From NCBI GenBank assembly GCA_902496125.1, contig CABUZU010000006.1:1-33934 (forward strand): a DNA stretch of 33,934 bases, given 5' to 3'. The position numbers and the translations under genes are program-made. Below, piece after piece: positions 8,641 to 16,214 of the stretch; within the stretch, counting starts at the first letter, position 1; each line of letters opens with the position of its first letter. This stretch comes from an uncultured Lachnospiraceae bacterium (GTDB taxonomy: Bacteria; Bacillota; Clostridia; Lachnospirales; Lachnospiraceae). The notes below the pieces were generated by a model. The model had not been told where the DNA came from and did not search any database. It worked only from the letters and a program-made list of their open reading frames with translations.

Positions 8641-9132
8641 CTACTTCCAATGCAACCTATGAAGCTCTCCTTGCTCCTGCATCCCTTCAAAATTTTGCTG
8701 TCTCAATGCTTCATACAACACAATCGCAACGGAATTTGACAAATTCAGTGAACGAATCTCATAATTCATTGGAATCCTGATTGCAGTTTCTTCATTTTCT
8801 ACTAAAATTTCTTCTGGAATTCCAGCACTTTCTTTCCCAAACATAATATAGTCGTCTGGACCATATTCTACTTCGGTATAAGTCTTTTTCGCTTTTGTAG
8901 TTGCCATAAAGATTTTAGCTCCAGGATTTTTTCTTAAGAAATCGTCAAAATCATCATAGATTTCCACATCTAAATGCTCCCAATAATCAAGTCCTGCACG
9001 ACGTACAGTTTTATCATTAATCTTAAATCCTAATGGTTCAATCAAATGTAGTTTACTGCCTGTAGCTACACAAGTTCTACCAATATTTCCAGTATTTGCT
9101 GGCATCTCTGGCTCTAACAATACAATATTCAT
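8641..9132 (-). CDS. trmL: tRNA (cytidine/uridine-34 2'-O)-methyltransferase TrmL, SPOUT family
   Basis: 163 residues, the normal size of this minimal SPOUT enzyme, which methylates the wobble ribose of tRNA-Leu isoacceptors. Motifs: N-terminal LLEPEMPANTGNIGRTC, IMFGKESAGIPEE, and the C-terminal knot IPMNYEIRSLNLSNSVAIVLYE. The whole protein is the catalytic trefoil knot. It is the last gene of the long minus-strand operon; the start is one base after the stop of the preceding gene, and the stop is followed at once by the shared terminator. Confidence 0.95.
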   Translation of the reverse strand: MNIVLLEPEMPANTGNIGRTCVATGSKLHLIEPLGFKINDKTVRRAGLDYWEHLDVEIYDDFDDFLRKNPGAKIFMATTKAKKTYTEVEYGPDDYIMFGKESAGIPEEILVENEETAIRIPMNYEIRSLNLSNSVAIVLYEALRQQNFEGMQEQGELHRLHWK

Positions 9133-9133
9133 C

Positions 9134-9826
9134 CTAGTTTAGCCCCTTTCTCACTTTTAGTAATTCGTCCATCTCAGGTCTCATAATTGCACGTCGAATC
9201 TCTCCATGTACAATCGTCTTTTTAGGGTCTTTTGTTACTTGACCAATAATTCTACATGGAATTCCCATCTTTTCATATTCACGGATTACTCTATGTCCAT
9301 TATCTGCTGCAATTAAAAAGCAACCACCTGCATATAATTTATATGGATTCAAATCGAATAATTCGCAAAATTCAATCGTTGCCTGTTTAACTAAAATCTC
9401 ATTCCACAAAACTTCCATTCCACACTTTGCAAAAGATGCCATCTGCCATAATCCAGAAAAGATTCCACCTTCTTGTACATGTAACATAGCTGTTACACCT
9501 TTTTTCTTAAAATCTATTCGTTCTAAAGATTTTCCTATATTTTCTCTTAAATAAGTTACACTATCTATAAATTCATTTGAAAACTTCTCTTGTAATTTCT
9601 CTCTACAATGCTCTTGTATCCACAATGTCCCTACCTGTGCAATTTCTCCTACTAATACCAAATCCTGTTCAGGATAAATTAGTTGCACATCAAAAACTTC
9701 TCTAAGCTTATCATTAAACTTAGAGAAGTTATATTCTTTTTCAATACCAGAGAAGAATGCCTTCTCCTCTGGTTTATATTTACTTGTGGCACAATTTACA
9801 AGATATAGATACTTGAAATGGTCCAT
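9134..9826 (-). CDS. Stand-alone AIR-synthase C-domain protein (HypE/PurM-like, no ATP-binding half)
   Basis: 230 residues. The C-terminal ~175 residues match the AIRS_C half of the clostridial 'hydrogenase maturation/AIR synthase-like' family: DLVLVGEIAQVGT, a VQEGGIFSGLWQMA segment, FCELFDLNPYKLYAGGCFLIAA, and GIPCRIIGQVT. The family normally has ~330 residues with an N-terminal ATP-binding AIRS domain; here only about 45 unrelated-looking residues precede the C-domain. The usual MHDVTEGG motif reads MLHVQEGG. ATP-dependent catalysis as in HypE/PurM is therefore unlikely. The function is unknown. The frame is intact, with ATG at 9826 three bases after the vanW-like stop, so it looks like a maintained gene and not a decaying one. 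Confidence 0.75.
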   Translation of the reverse strand: MDHFKYLYLVNCATSKYKPEEKAFFSGIEKEYNFSKFNDKLREVFDVQLIYPEQDLVLVGEIAQVGTLWIQEHCREKLQEKFSNEFIDSVTYLRENIGKSLERIDFKKKGVTAMLHVQEGGIFSGLWQMASFAKCGMEVLWNEILVKQATIEFCELFDLNPYKLYAGGCFLIAADNGHRVIREYEKMGIPCRIIGQVTKDPKKTIVHGEIRRAIMRPEMDELLKVRKGLN

Positions 9827-9829
9827 GTT

Positions 9830-11356
9830 CTATTCCTCTCCAGACTTAGCTGCCTTGGTAGCCTTTGTTTCTGCCTTCGTTGTCGCTGGTGCCTTCGTCT
9901 CTGCCTTTGTGGTTGTCGGTGCTTTTGTTTCTGCCTTCGTTGTTCCTGGTGCAGTAGTCTCAGGTGCCTTCGTTGTTGGAGCAGCTGTTGTTTCAGGCTG
10001 TTTGGTTCCTCTTATTACCTTCTTATTGGAACTATTATATTTATCCTTATTGATTACCGTTCTCTCAGTTTCTTTTCCATCTACATAGACAACCTTTGTC
10101 AGTGTAGACCTTACTAGAGGAAATGCTCCCTGTTTTACAGAAGTATAACCTACCAATCTACTACTATCATTAATATAAGTAATCTCTGTAGGCCATTTTT
10201 CTTCTAACGTTTTAGAAATATACTTTACTTCGCGATTCTTAGGTCTTGTTTCCTTTCCATAAATCGTGAATCGACATCTTCCACCACTTGCATAAGAATC
10301 AATATACACTGGATATTCAGATTCATTTTTTAATTTTAAATCCTTACTTGGATTCTTATAATCACTTCCTGCATAGATGGTTGAATCCATTGAATATTTT
10401 ACATAATGAACAATCATCGAATGATTATGTCTTTCTGCGATTCCAAGTTCGGCATACAATGCAGCATCATATAACGTAGATGCAGTCTGGCAAATTCCAG
10501 CACCAATGGTATCAGAAGTGCTATTTCCATAATAACCAATAGCAGAACCATATCCACCTTCTTTAGTTCTAGGACCCATAAGTTCTGATACCGAAACTGT
10601 TTCTCCTGGATAAATAATGGTTCCATCTAAACGTTTTGCACTAAGCTCAAGACTTTGAGTTCTGCCTCTTTGTCCGGATGAATACGTAGTCGTACAAGTA
10701 CCTAGTTCATCTTTGATTACCTTTAAAGATTCAGAAGTATGCTCTGGCTTTGCAATCTCACAAACTGTTTCTACCTTAACATCTTCTCCATTCCAATCTT
10801 TACCTAAAGCATTCTGTACTGCTTGTATCGTTTCATCTACATTAACAGTAACACCATTTTTTTCTTTGGTAATTTTAAATTTACCATTTGTTCTCGTAAT
10901 CTTAGGCTCTACTGGTTTCTTATCATAAGCCTGAATAGTCTTTTTTACATATTTCTCAAGCTTTGCTTCATCAATGCTTGTTTCAATATCGTAAACCTTC
11001 TTATCTTTCTTAATATCGGAAAGTTCTTTAAAACGAAAAATCAAATTGCCATGATATCCTAATTCTACTGCATCAGAAGCAATATCTTTATTCTTCCATG
11101 AAATACCTAATTTCTTTAATGTGACCTTATCCTTATTGGTATCGGTTGTAAATGTAACTTTCTTTTTCTTAAGCGTGTCAATATATTCATTAATAGCTTC
11201 TGTTGCCTCTTCTTCAGTCATGCCAGATAATTCAATATCCCCTGCATAAACTCCATTGGGAATCGTCTGCTGTGTCTGCGCCGCATAAACATTTTGCGCT
11301 CCAAAAAACAAAACTCCTCCAAGAAGTGCCAACTTCATATACGATGTTAACTTCAT
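9830..11356 (-). CDS. Secreted VanW-family protein with Thr/Lys/Glu/Ala-rich repeat tail
   Basis: 508 residues. A signal peptide (about 1-25, ending VYAAQ) is followed by a putative peptidoglycan-binding YoaR-like domain (about 30-205), a VanW domain (about 215-350, with YPGETVSVSELMGPRTKEGGY and GAGICQTASTLYDAAL), and a short G5-like segment (about 380-440). The last ~55 residues are low-complexity repeats of KAETKAP(T/A)TT. There is no LPxTG sorting motif and no C-terminal membrane helix, so it is probably exported and wall-associated by binding; this is inference. GGAGGAAG precedes ATG. VanW itself has no settled biochemical role. Gene order places it between the 33-residue membrane peptide and the AIRS_C protein. 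Confidence 0.9.
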   Translation of the reverse strand: MKLTSYMKLALLGGVLFFGAQNVYAAQTQQTIPNGVYAGDIELSGMTEEEATEAINEYIDTLKKKKVTFTTDTNKDKVTLKKLGISWKNKDIASDAVELGYHGNLIFRFKELSDIKKDKKVYDIETSIDEAKLEKYVKKTIQAYDKKPVEPKITRTNGKFKITKEKNGVTVNVDETIQAVQNALGKDWNGEDVKVETVCEIAKPEHTSESLKVIKDELGTCTTTYSSGQRGRTQSLELSAKRLDGTIIYPGETVSVSELMGPRTKEGGYGSAIGYYGNSTSDTIGAGICQTASTLYDAALYAELGIAERHNHSMIVHYVKYSMDSTIYAGSDYKNPSKDLKLKNESEYPVYIDSYASGGRCRFTIYGKETRPKNREVKYISKTLEEKWPTEITYINDSSRLVGYTSVKQGAFPLVRSTLTKVVYVDGKETERTVINKDKYNSSNKKVIRGTKQPETTAAPTTKAPETTAPGTTKAETKAPTTTKAETKAPATTKAETKATKAAKSGEE

Positions 11357-11376
11357 TTTTTAAAACTTCCTCCACA

Positions 11377-11478
11377 TTACATGGACATTAAACCAAGTAC
11401 ACCGGTCACTACTAATGAAACGACTAAAATCACAACAATAATACCTGAAATAATTCTTTGAGTTTTCTTACTAAACAT
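11377..11478 (-). CDS. 33-residue single-pass membrane peptide
   Basis: A short reading frame between nth and the vanW-like gene, ATG at 11478 to TAA at 11377-11379. It has an excellent ribosome binding site (TTAGGAGG, 9 bases before ATG). The peptide starts MFSKKTQRIISG, with a basic N-terminus, then a continuous hydrophobic stretch of Ile/Val/Leu from residue 9 to about 30 and no charged residues after it. It fits a single membrane helix with the N-terminus inside. It is 12 bases after the nth stop and 20 before the next start, so it is in the operon. No function is recognised. Confidence 0.75.
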   Translation of the reverse strand: MFSKKTQRIISGIIVVILVVSLVVTGVLGLMSM

Positions 11479-11490
11479 AAATTTTACCTC

Positions 11491-12150
11491 CTAATTGTTT
11501 GACGTTGCTGAAATACATACTTCCTTTAAGAAGCAATTTTCACAATCTGTCTTTCTTGCTTTACAAAGAGTTCGTCCAAGAGTAATCAAATGGATATTAA
11601 TTAAAATCCAATGGTCTTTTGGAATTACTACCATTAAATCTCTCTCAACTTTCTCTGGTGTCTCGTTGGTTGTAAATCCTAATTTTTTTGAGATACGCTT
11701 TACATGGGTATCTACTACAATACTTGGGTCATTATAGATATTGCCACGAATGACATTAGCAGTTTTTCGACCCACACCTGCTAGAGATGTTAAATCTTCA
11801 AGGCTTCTAGGAACTTCGCCTCCATAGACCTCTACTAATCGTTTTGCACATGCAATAATATTTTTGGCTTTATTGTGATAAAAGCCAATAGAATGAATAT
11901 CTTTTTCCAATTCTTTTATATCAGCATCTGCAAATTTTTGCAAGGTATTATATTTTACAAATAAATCCTTTGTAACAATATTGACGCGTTCATCCGTACA
12001 CTGTGCACTAAGAATTACTGCAATCAATAGTTGCCATGCATTCTCGTGATGAAGATAACAAATATGCTCCGTTCCATAAGCTTTATCTAAGCCTTCTAAT
12101 ATTTTTGCAATATGTTCTTTACTAATGACTGCTGGCCAATCCTTTGTCAT
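11491..12150 (-). CDS. nth: Endonuclease III (DNA glycosylase/AP lyase)
   Basis: 219 residues. It removes oxidised pyrimidines and nicks AP sites in base-excision repair. The helix-hairpin-helix SLAGVGRKTANVI carries catalytic Lys129, with catalytic Asp147 in VVDTHV. The C-terminal 4Fe-4S loop is complete: C196-x6-C203-x2-C206-x5-C212. Its first four bases overlap the end of the radical SAM gene (ATGA), indicating coupled translation. Confidence 0.97.
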   Translation of the reverse strand: MTKDWPAVISKEHIAKILEGLDKAYGTEHICYLHHENAWQLLIAVILSAQCTDERVNIVTKDLFVKYNTLQKFADADIKELEKDIHSIGFYHNKAKNIIACAKRLVEVYGGEVPRSLEDLTSLAGVGRKTANVIRGNIYNDPSIVVDTHVKRISKKLGFTTNETPEKVERDLMVVIPKDHWILINIHLITLGRTLCKARKTDCENCFLKEVCISATSNN

Positions 12151-13877
12151 AGTTGTCCCCCATATAAAATACTTGCATTATGATTTAATGGATTGCGATT
12201 TGAATAATCAAATACAATTAATTCCTTACTAGAAGTTTTAATACCACTTGCAACAAATTGTTCTGGTTCAAAATCAAAAACAATTGCTTCCGAAGAATTT
12301 ACAAGCTGTCTATAAGATTTGCCTTCTAATTCCTTTGCTCTTTTTGCAAAGAAATCAGCCTTTTCCTTACGGTATAAATCTTCATTTGGCAGGAAAAATG
12401 GTTTCTTTTTGATTTTCTCTCTCAAGCAATAATCATAAGTTAATAAGTTTCCCACTTCACTTGTATCATATTTTTTAATAAGAGTCAAATACTTATGAAA
12501 AAATTCATATTTTGCCAACCTACTATTTCCCTGACTCATATAGCCCCATTCCTTATAATAAAAGGCTAGGTCTTCAAAAAAGTCAAATGGTGAAGACTCT
12601 TTTTTCATTGCATAGTGAAGTGTCCAATAGAATTGATTACTATTATAGAAAAGCTCTGTCATCTCTTCTATTTCTTTTAATTTTAAAACCTCATCATAAG
12701 TTAACCAATTGGTAAATAAAACCTCGTAAGGCGATTGTTCTCTATATACAATTCCATATTCATTCGCCTTATCACGCATTGTCGTTCCTTTTAATAATTT
12801 TAAAAATCCTAACTGTAATTGGTCTGGCTGTCTATCATAAACCCAGTCAAAAGATTTTCTAAAAGAAACATAATCTTCATAAGGAAGTCCTGCAATTAAA
12901 TCTAAATGTTGATGGATATTTCCTAACTGATGTACCTGTCTTACTCGTTCTTTTAATTTTTCTAAATCCATCTTACGTCCAATTGCTGTAATCGTATCTG
13001 GATTAATGGACTGTACACCAATTTCTAACTGAATGAGTCCCGGTCTCATCTTCTTAAAAATTTCAAAAGCTTCATCATCTAATAAATCTGCCGAAATCTC
13101 AAAATGGAAATTTGTAATTTGATTATCATGCTCTACTAAATACTTCCAAATCGTATAAGCATGTTTTTTACTACAGTTAAAGGTTCTATCTACAAATTTT
13201 ACCTGTGCAACCTTTGCATCTTGAAATGCTTTTAATTCTGTAAGTACCTTATCCACACTTCTAAAACGTACCCTCTTATCCACAGAAGAAAGACAATAAG
13301 CACAAGAGAATGGACAACCTCTGCTGCTTTCATAATAAATAATTTTATTTTCCCATTTTTTTAAATCTTCATATGGAAATGGAATCTCATCTAGGCTGAT
13401 TGGACAAGCTATTGGATTTTCTATAATTTCATCAATCTTTCGATAAGAAATTCCAGAGACTTTCTCTAACCCTTCTCCATTACGATAAGCTTCTAAAATT
13501 TCATAAAAGGTACGCTCGCCTTCCCCAATCATAACACCTTTAATTTTAGGCAAATCCATTAGGCGACATTTTGCATCATAACTTACCTCCGGTCCACCTA
13601 GCCAGATATCCGTATCTGGAAGTACCTTTGCAAGCTCTACGCAGAGTTCTTTTACAAAATTCATATTCCATATATAACAGGAAAACCCGATAAAATCAGG
13701 TTTTCTTAAGTAAATATCCTTTAGGATTTCTTCCATATAATTATTAATAGTATATTCGACAATTTCGATTTCATCCTTGTAAGCTTCTCTTTTGCTACAA
13801 GCATAGCCTTTTAAACTAAAAATTGCTAAATTTGAATGTATATATTTTGAATTAATTCCTACTAATAATGTTTTCAT
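12147..13877 (-). CDS. B12-binding-type radical SAM protein with DUF4080
   Basis: 576 residues. An N-terminal cobalamin-binding-like Rossmann domain (about 1-140; GINSKYIHSNLAIFSLK, WLGGPEVSY, GEGERTF) is followed by a radical SAM core (about 178-400) with Cys188, Cys192 and Cys195 (RGCPFSCAYC). The ISADLLDDEAF and LDLIAGLPYEDY motifs are typical of the core. The C-terminal ~180 residues are the DUF4080 domain. The cobalamin histidine loop is not obvious, so B12 binding is uncertain. Substrate unknown; the family is widespread in clostridia. It sits two bases after the aminotransferase stop. Confidence 0.9.
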   Translation of the reverse strand: MKTLLVGINSKYIHSNLAIFSLKGYACSKREAYKDEIEIVEYTINNYMEEILKDIYLRKPDFIGFSCYIWNMNFVKELCVELAKVLPDTDIWLGGPEVSYDAKCRLMDLPKIKGVMIGEGERTFYEILEAYRNGEGLEKVSGISYRKIDEIIENPIACPISLDEIPFPYEDLKKWENKIIYYESSRGCPFSCAYCLSSVDKRVRFRSVDKVLTELKAFQDAKVAQVKFVDRTFNCSKKHAYTIWKYLVEHDNQITNFHFEISADLLDDEAFEIFKKMRPGLIQLEIGVQSINPDTITAIGRKMDLEKLKERVRQVHQLGNIHQHLDLIAGLPYEDYVSFRKSFDWVYDRQPDQLQLGFLKLLKGTTMRDKANEYGIVYREQSPYEVLFTNWLTYDEVLKLKEIEEMTELFYNSNQFYWTLHYAMKKESSPFDFFEDLAFYYKEWGYMSQGNSRLAKYEFFHKYLTLIKKYDTSEVGNLLTYDYCLREKIKKKPFFLPNEDLYRKEKADFFAKRAKELEGKSYRQLVNSSEAIVFDFEPEQFVASGIKTSSKELIVFDYSNRNPLNHNASILYGGQL

Positions 13878-13879
13878 TC

Positions 13880-15046
13880 TTATTTTAAAATTCCACTCCT
13901 ATCAATGGCATCAATTGCTTGTTTCATTGCGTCTTCATCCTGTACTAAAGCCATACGCACATGACCTTCTCCTGATGGGCCAAATGCACTTCCTGGTGTT
14001 ACTAATACACCTGTTTTTTCAAATAGTTCGATAACAAATTTCTCACTATTTTCAAATCCTTGTGGGATTTCTGGCCATAAAAACATCGTTGCTTCTGCTT
14101 TTTCAACCTTCCAACCAATTGCACTAAGACCTTCACAAAGGATGTCTCTACGTTTTTGATAAGCCATACGAGTCGTTTCTACACAGCTTTGGTCTCCAGT
14201 AATTGCTTCAATTGCAGCACGTTGAATTGGTAAAAAGATACCATAATCCATATTAGACTTTAATGTAGCAAGGGTCTGTACAACTTCTTCATTTCCTATA
14301 CAGAATCCAATTCTTGCACCTGCAAGACCATAAGTCTTTGAAAGTGAATTAAATTCTACTCCGACTTCCTTTGCTCCTTCAAATCTTAAGAAACTTCCAC
14401 AATGTTTTCCATCAAATACCAATTCACTATAAGCATTGTCATGTAATACAACAATATCATACTTCTTAGCAAATGCAATTAATTTTTCATAAAACCAATC
14501 TGGTGCCATAACAGCAGTTGGATTATTTGGATAAGAAACAACCATCATTTTTGCTTTCTTTGCAACCTCTTCTGGAATTGCATCAAGATCGATTAGATAA
14601 TCATTTTCCTTCTTCATTGGCATATAATGTACATCTGCTCCTGCAATCTTAGGACCATCTGCAAAAACAGGATAACAAGGGTCTGGAACTAAAACAACAT
14701 CTCCCTCATCTACTAAAGTTAACGCAAAATGTGCAAGTCCTTCTTGAGAACCCCATAATGCACATACTTCCTTGCGAGGATTTATCTCTACATCGTATCG
14801 TTTTTTATACCAATCTGCTACTGCATCTTGTAACTGCTGTAAATCAGAAAGAGCATAGACATAGTTCTTTTTATCCCTTGCTGCTTCAACTAACGCATCT
14901 AAAATATTGTCAGCTGGTGGAATATTTGGTGCTCCGATACTTAAATCAATAACTAGTTTACCTTCTTCTACTCTTTTTTGTCTCATCTGTGCTAATACTG
15001 AGAAAATTCCAGTACCAAAATTATCCATACGTTTTGCAAATTTCAT
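13880..15046 (-). CDS. Class I/II PLP-dependent aminotransferase (aspartate/LL-diaminopimelate aminotransferase-like)
   Basis: 388 residues from the chosen start. PLP fold-type I: Asn175 (YPNNPT), Asp203 (VLHDNAYSEL), Schiff-base Lys237 (SLSKTYGLAGARIG) and the C-terminal Arg in GHVRMAL. It resembles DapL- and AlaC-type enzymes; the real amino-acid pair is not decidable by eye. The frame extends upstream to a TTG at 15154, but that stretch is tRNA-Phe read as protein, and the internal ATG (MKFAKRMDNF) is preceded by GAGGGTG. This start also removes the tRNA overlap. It lies 50 bases after the tRNA and is the first protein gene of the operon. Confidence 0.9.
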   Translation of the reverse strand: MKFAKRMDNFGTGIFSVLAQMRQKRVEEGKLVIDLSIGAPNIPPADNILDALVEAARDKKNYVYALSDLQQLQDAVADWYKKRYDVEINPRKEVCALWGSQEGLAHFALTLVDEGDVVLVPDPCYPVFADGPKIAGADVHYMPMKKENDYLIDLDAIPEEVAKKAKMMVVSYPNNPTAVMAPDWFYEKLIAFAKKYDIVVLHDNAYSELVFDGKHCGSFLRFEGAKEVGVEFNSLSKTYGLAGARIGFCIGNEEVVQTLATLKSNMDYGIFLPIQRAAIEAITGDQSCVETTRMAYQKRRDILCEGLSAIGWKVEKAEATMFLWPEIPQGFENSEKFVIELFEKTGVLVTPGSAFGPSGEGHVRMALVQDEDAMKQAIDAIDRSGILK

Positions 15047-15096
15047 TTTTTCACCCTCATCTTTTTCATTTTCATTTATAAAAGCAATAAAAAAAA

Positions 15097-15169
<73 letters not shown>

Positions 15170-15195
15170 ATTTCGTTGCCTTGTGCAACAGTGAA

Positions 15196-15224
15196 ATTAT
15201 ATACTATTTCAAGGCAACTGTCAA
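15196..15224 (-). promoter_or_regulatory. Consensus promoter for tRNA-Phe and the seven-gene operon
   Basis: On the minus strand a perfect TTGACA (15219-15224), 17-base spacer, perfect TATAAT (15196-15201). It starts five bases after the degV stop. A 9-bp inverted repeat GTTGCCTTG (15175-15183) / CAAGGCAAC (15210-15218) brackets the -10 box. Confidence 0.9.
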
Positions 15225-15228
15225 GCTT

Positions 15229-16107
15229 CTAGTTGTATTCTTTTAGCTTCTTTACGCAAGTAATTGCAATAGAGCCAGGACCAATATGGCAAGATACACT
15301 AAGAGATAGGGGATTCATTACAATTTCATGATTTGGGAACTCTTTTTTTACTTCCTCATACCATTTATTTGCCTCAGTCATATCGGTTCCTGAATAAGCT
15401 AATGAGATCCACATTCCAGTTCCTTTTTCATCACTTTCAAAACGATTCACACAATCATTTCGAATTGCTTCAAGCATTGTCTTTTTCGCACTCTTTACGG
15501 TTCTACACATTGCAAAAGAATCTAACTTCTCACCTTGAATCTGTAATACGGGCTTAATTCTTAATAAAGTTCCAATTGCAGCTGCTGCCGGTGTTAATCT
15601 ACCACCCTTTTTTAGATACTTTAATGTATTCATTGCAATGTAGATACTCGATTCCATCTTAGTTTCTTCTAAGTAATCTTTAATTTCCTTTGCACTCATT
15701 CCCCTATCCGCAAGCATCATTGCATCTAATACTGATTGACGCTGAGTTACTGAAATTCTTTGATTATTAACAACTTGAACCTTACCATCAAAGTCATCTG
15801 CTAACATCATAGCAGTCGAACAAGAACTACTAAGTCCACTAGACATCGGAATATGCACGATTTCATCATATTCTTTTAATAGTCCATTCCATGCATTCAA
15901 AACAGCTTCCATAGAAGGCTGTGATGTTTTAATATCGGCATCGGATTCTAATTTTTTATAAAACTCTTCTTGAGTTAAAGTTATATCTTCATAGTATTCC
16001 ACTTCATCAATATAAAAAGGCATTGGAATTACAGTAACGCCTAGGTTTTTACCTTCAGCTTGGGTAATTCCACTATTACTATCGGTAACAATTGCTATTT
16101 TACTCAT
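15229..16107 (-). CDS. DegV family fatty-acid-binding protein (FakB-type)
   Basis: 292 residues, full-length DegV fold. In Gram-positives these proteins present fatty acids to the kinase FakA for entry into phospholipid synthesis. Seen: N-terminal IAIVTDSNSGI, the head-group motif KTSQPS (61-66), HIPMSSGLSSSCSTA, KKGGRLTPAAA, and the C-terminal HIGPGSIAI. AAGGAG lies before ATG at 16107. No fakA-like DAK-domain gene is in the window. Monocistronic: it is flanked by the terminator at 16180-16214 upstream and the tRNA promoter downstream. Confidence 0.93.
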   Translation of the reverse strand: MSKIAIVTDSNSGITQAEGKNLGVTVIPMPFYIDEVEYYEDITLTQEEFYKKLESDADIKTSQPSMEAVLNAWNGLLKEYDEIVHIPMSSGLSSSCSTAMMLADDFDGKVQVVNNQRISVTQRQSVLDAMMLADRGMSAKEIKDYLEETKMESSIYIAMNTLKYLKKGGRLTPAAAAIGTLLRIKPVLQIQGEKLDSFAMCRTVKSAKKTMLEAIRNDCVNRFESDEKGTGMWISLAYSGTDMTEANKWYEEVKKEFPNHEIVMNPLSLSVSCHIGPGSIAITCVKKLKEYN

Positions 16108-16179
16108 TTGAGGTACTCCTTCTTTTATTATAAACAGTAAATATATAATACAAATTTCTTCATATTATCATACCAAGAA

Positions 16180-16214
16180 AAAAAATAGAACGCAAGCCCT
16201 ACGTTCTATTTTTT
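16180..16214 (-). terminator. Terminator of the PP2C/kinase/Ig-like operon
   Basis: 13-bp perfect stem AAAAAATAGAACG (16180-16192) / CGTTCTATTTTTT (16202-16214), loop 9 bases, with a T-rich run on the minus strand. The stop codon of the Ig-like gene is in the loop. Confidence 0.85.

Noticed and set aside
9786..10117. Two plus-strand ORFs rich in Val/Ala/Phe or Cys/Leu opposite the VanW-family gene
   Set aside because: They are shadows of the Thr/Lys/Glu/Ala repeat tail; low complexity, no start signals.
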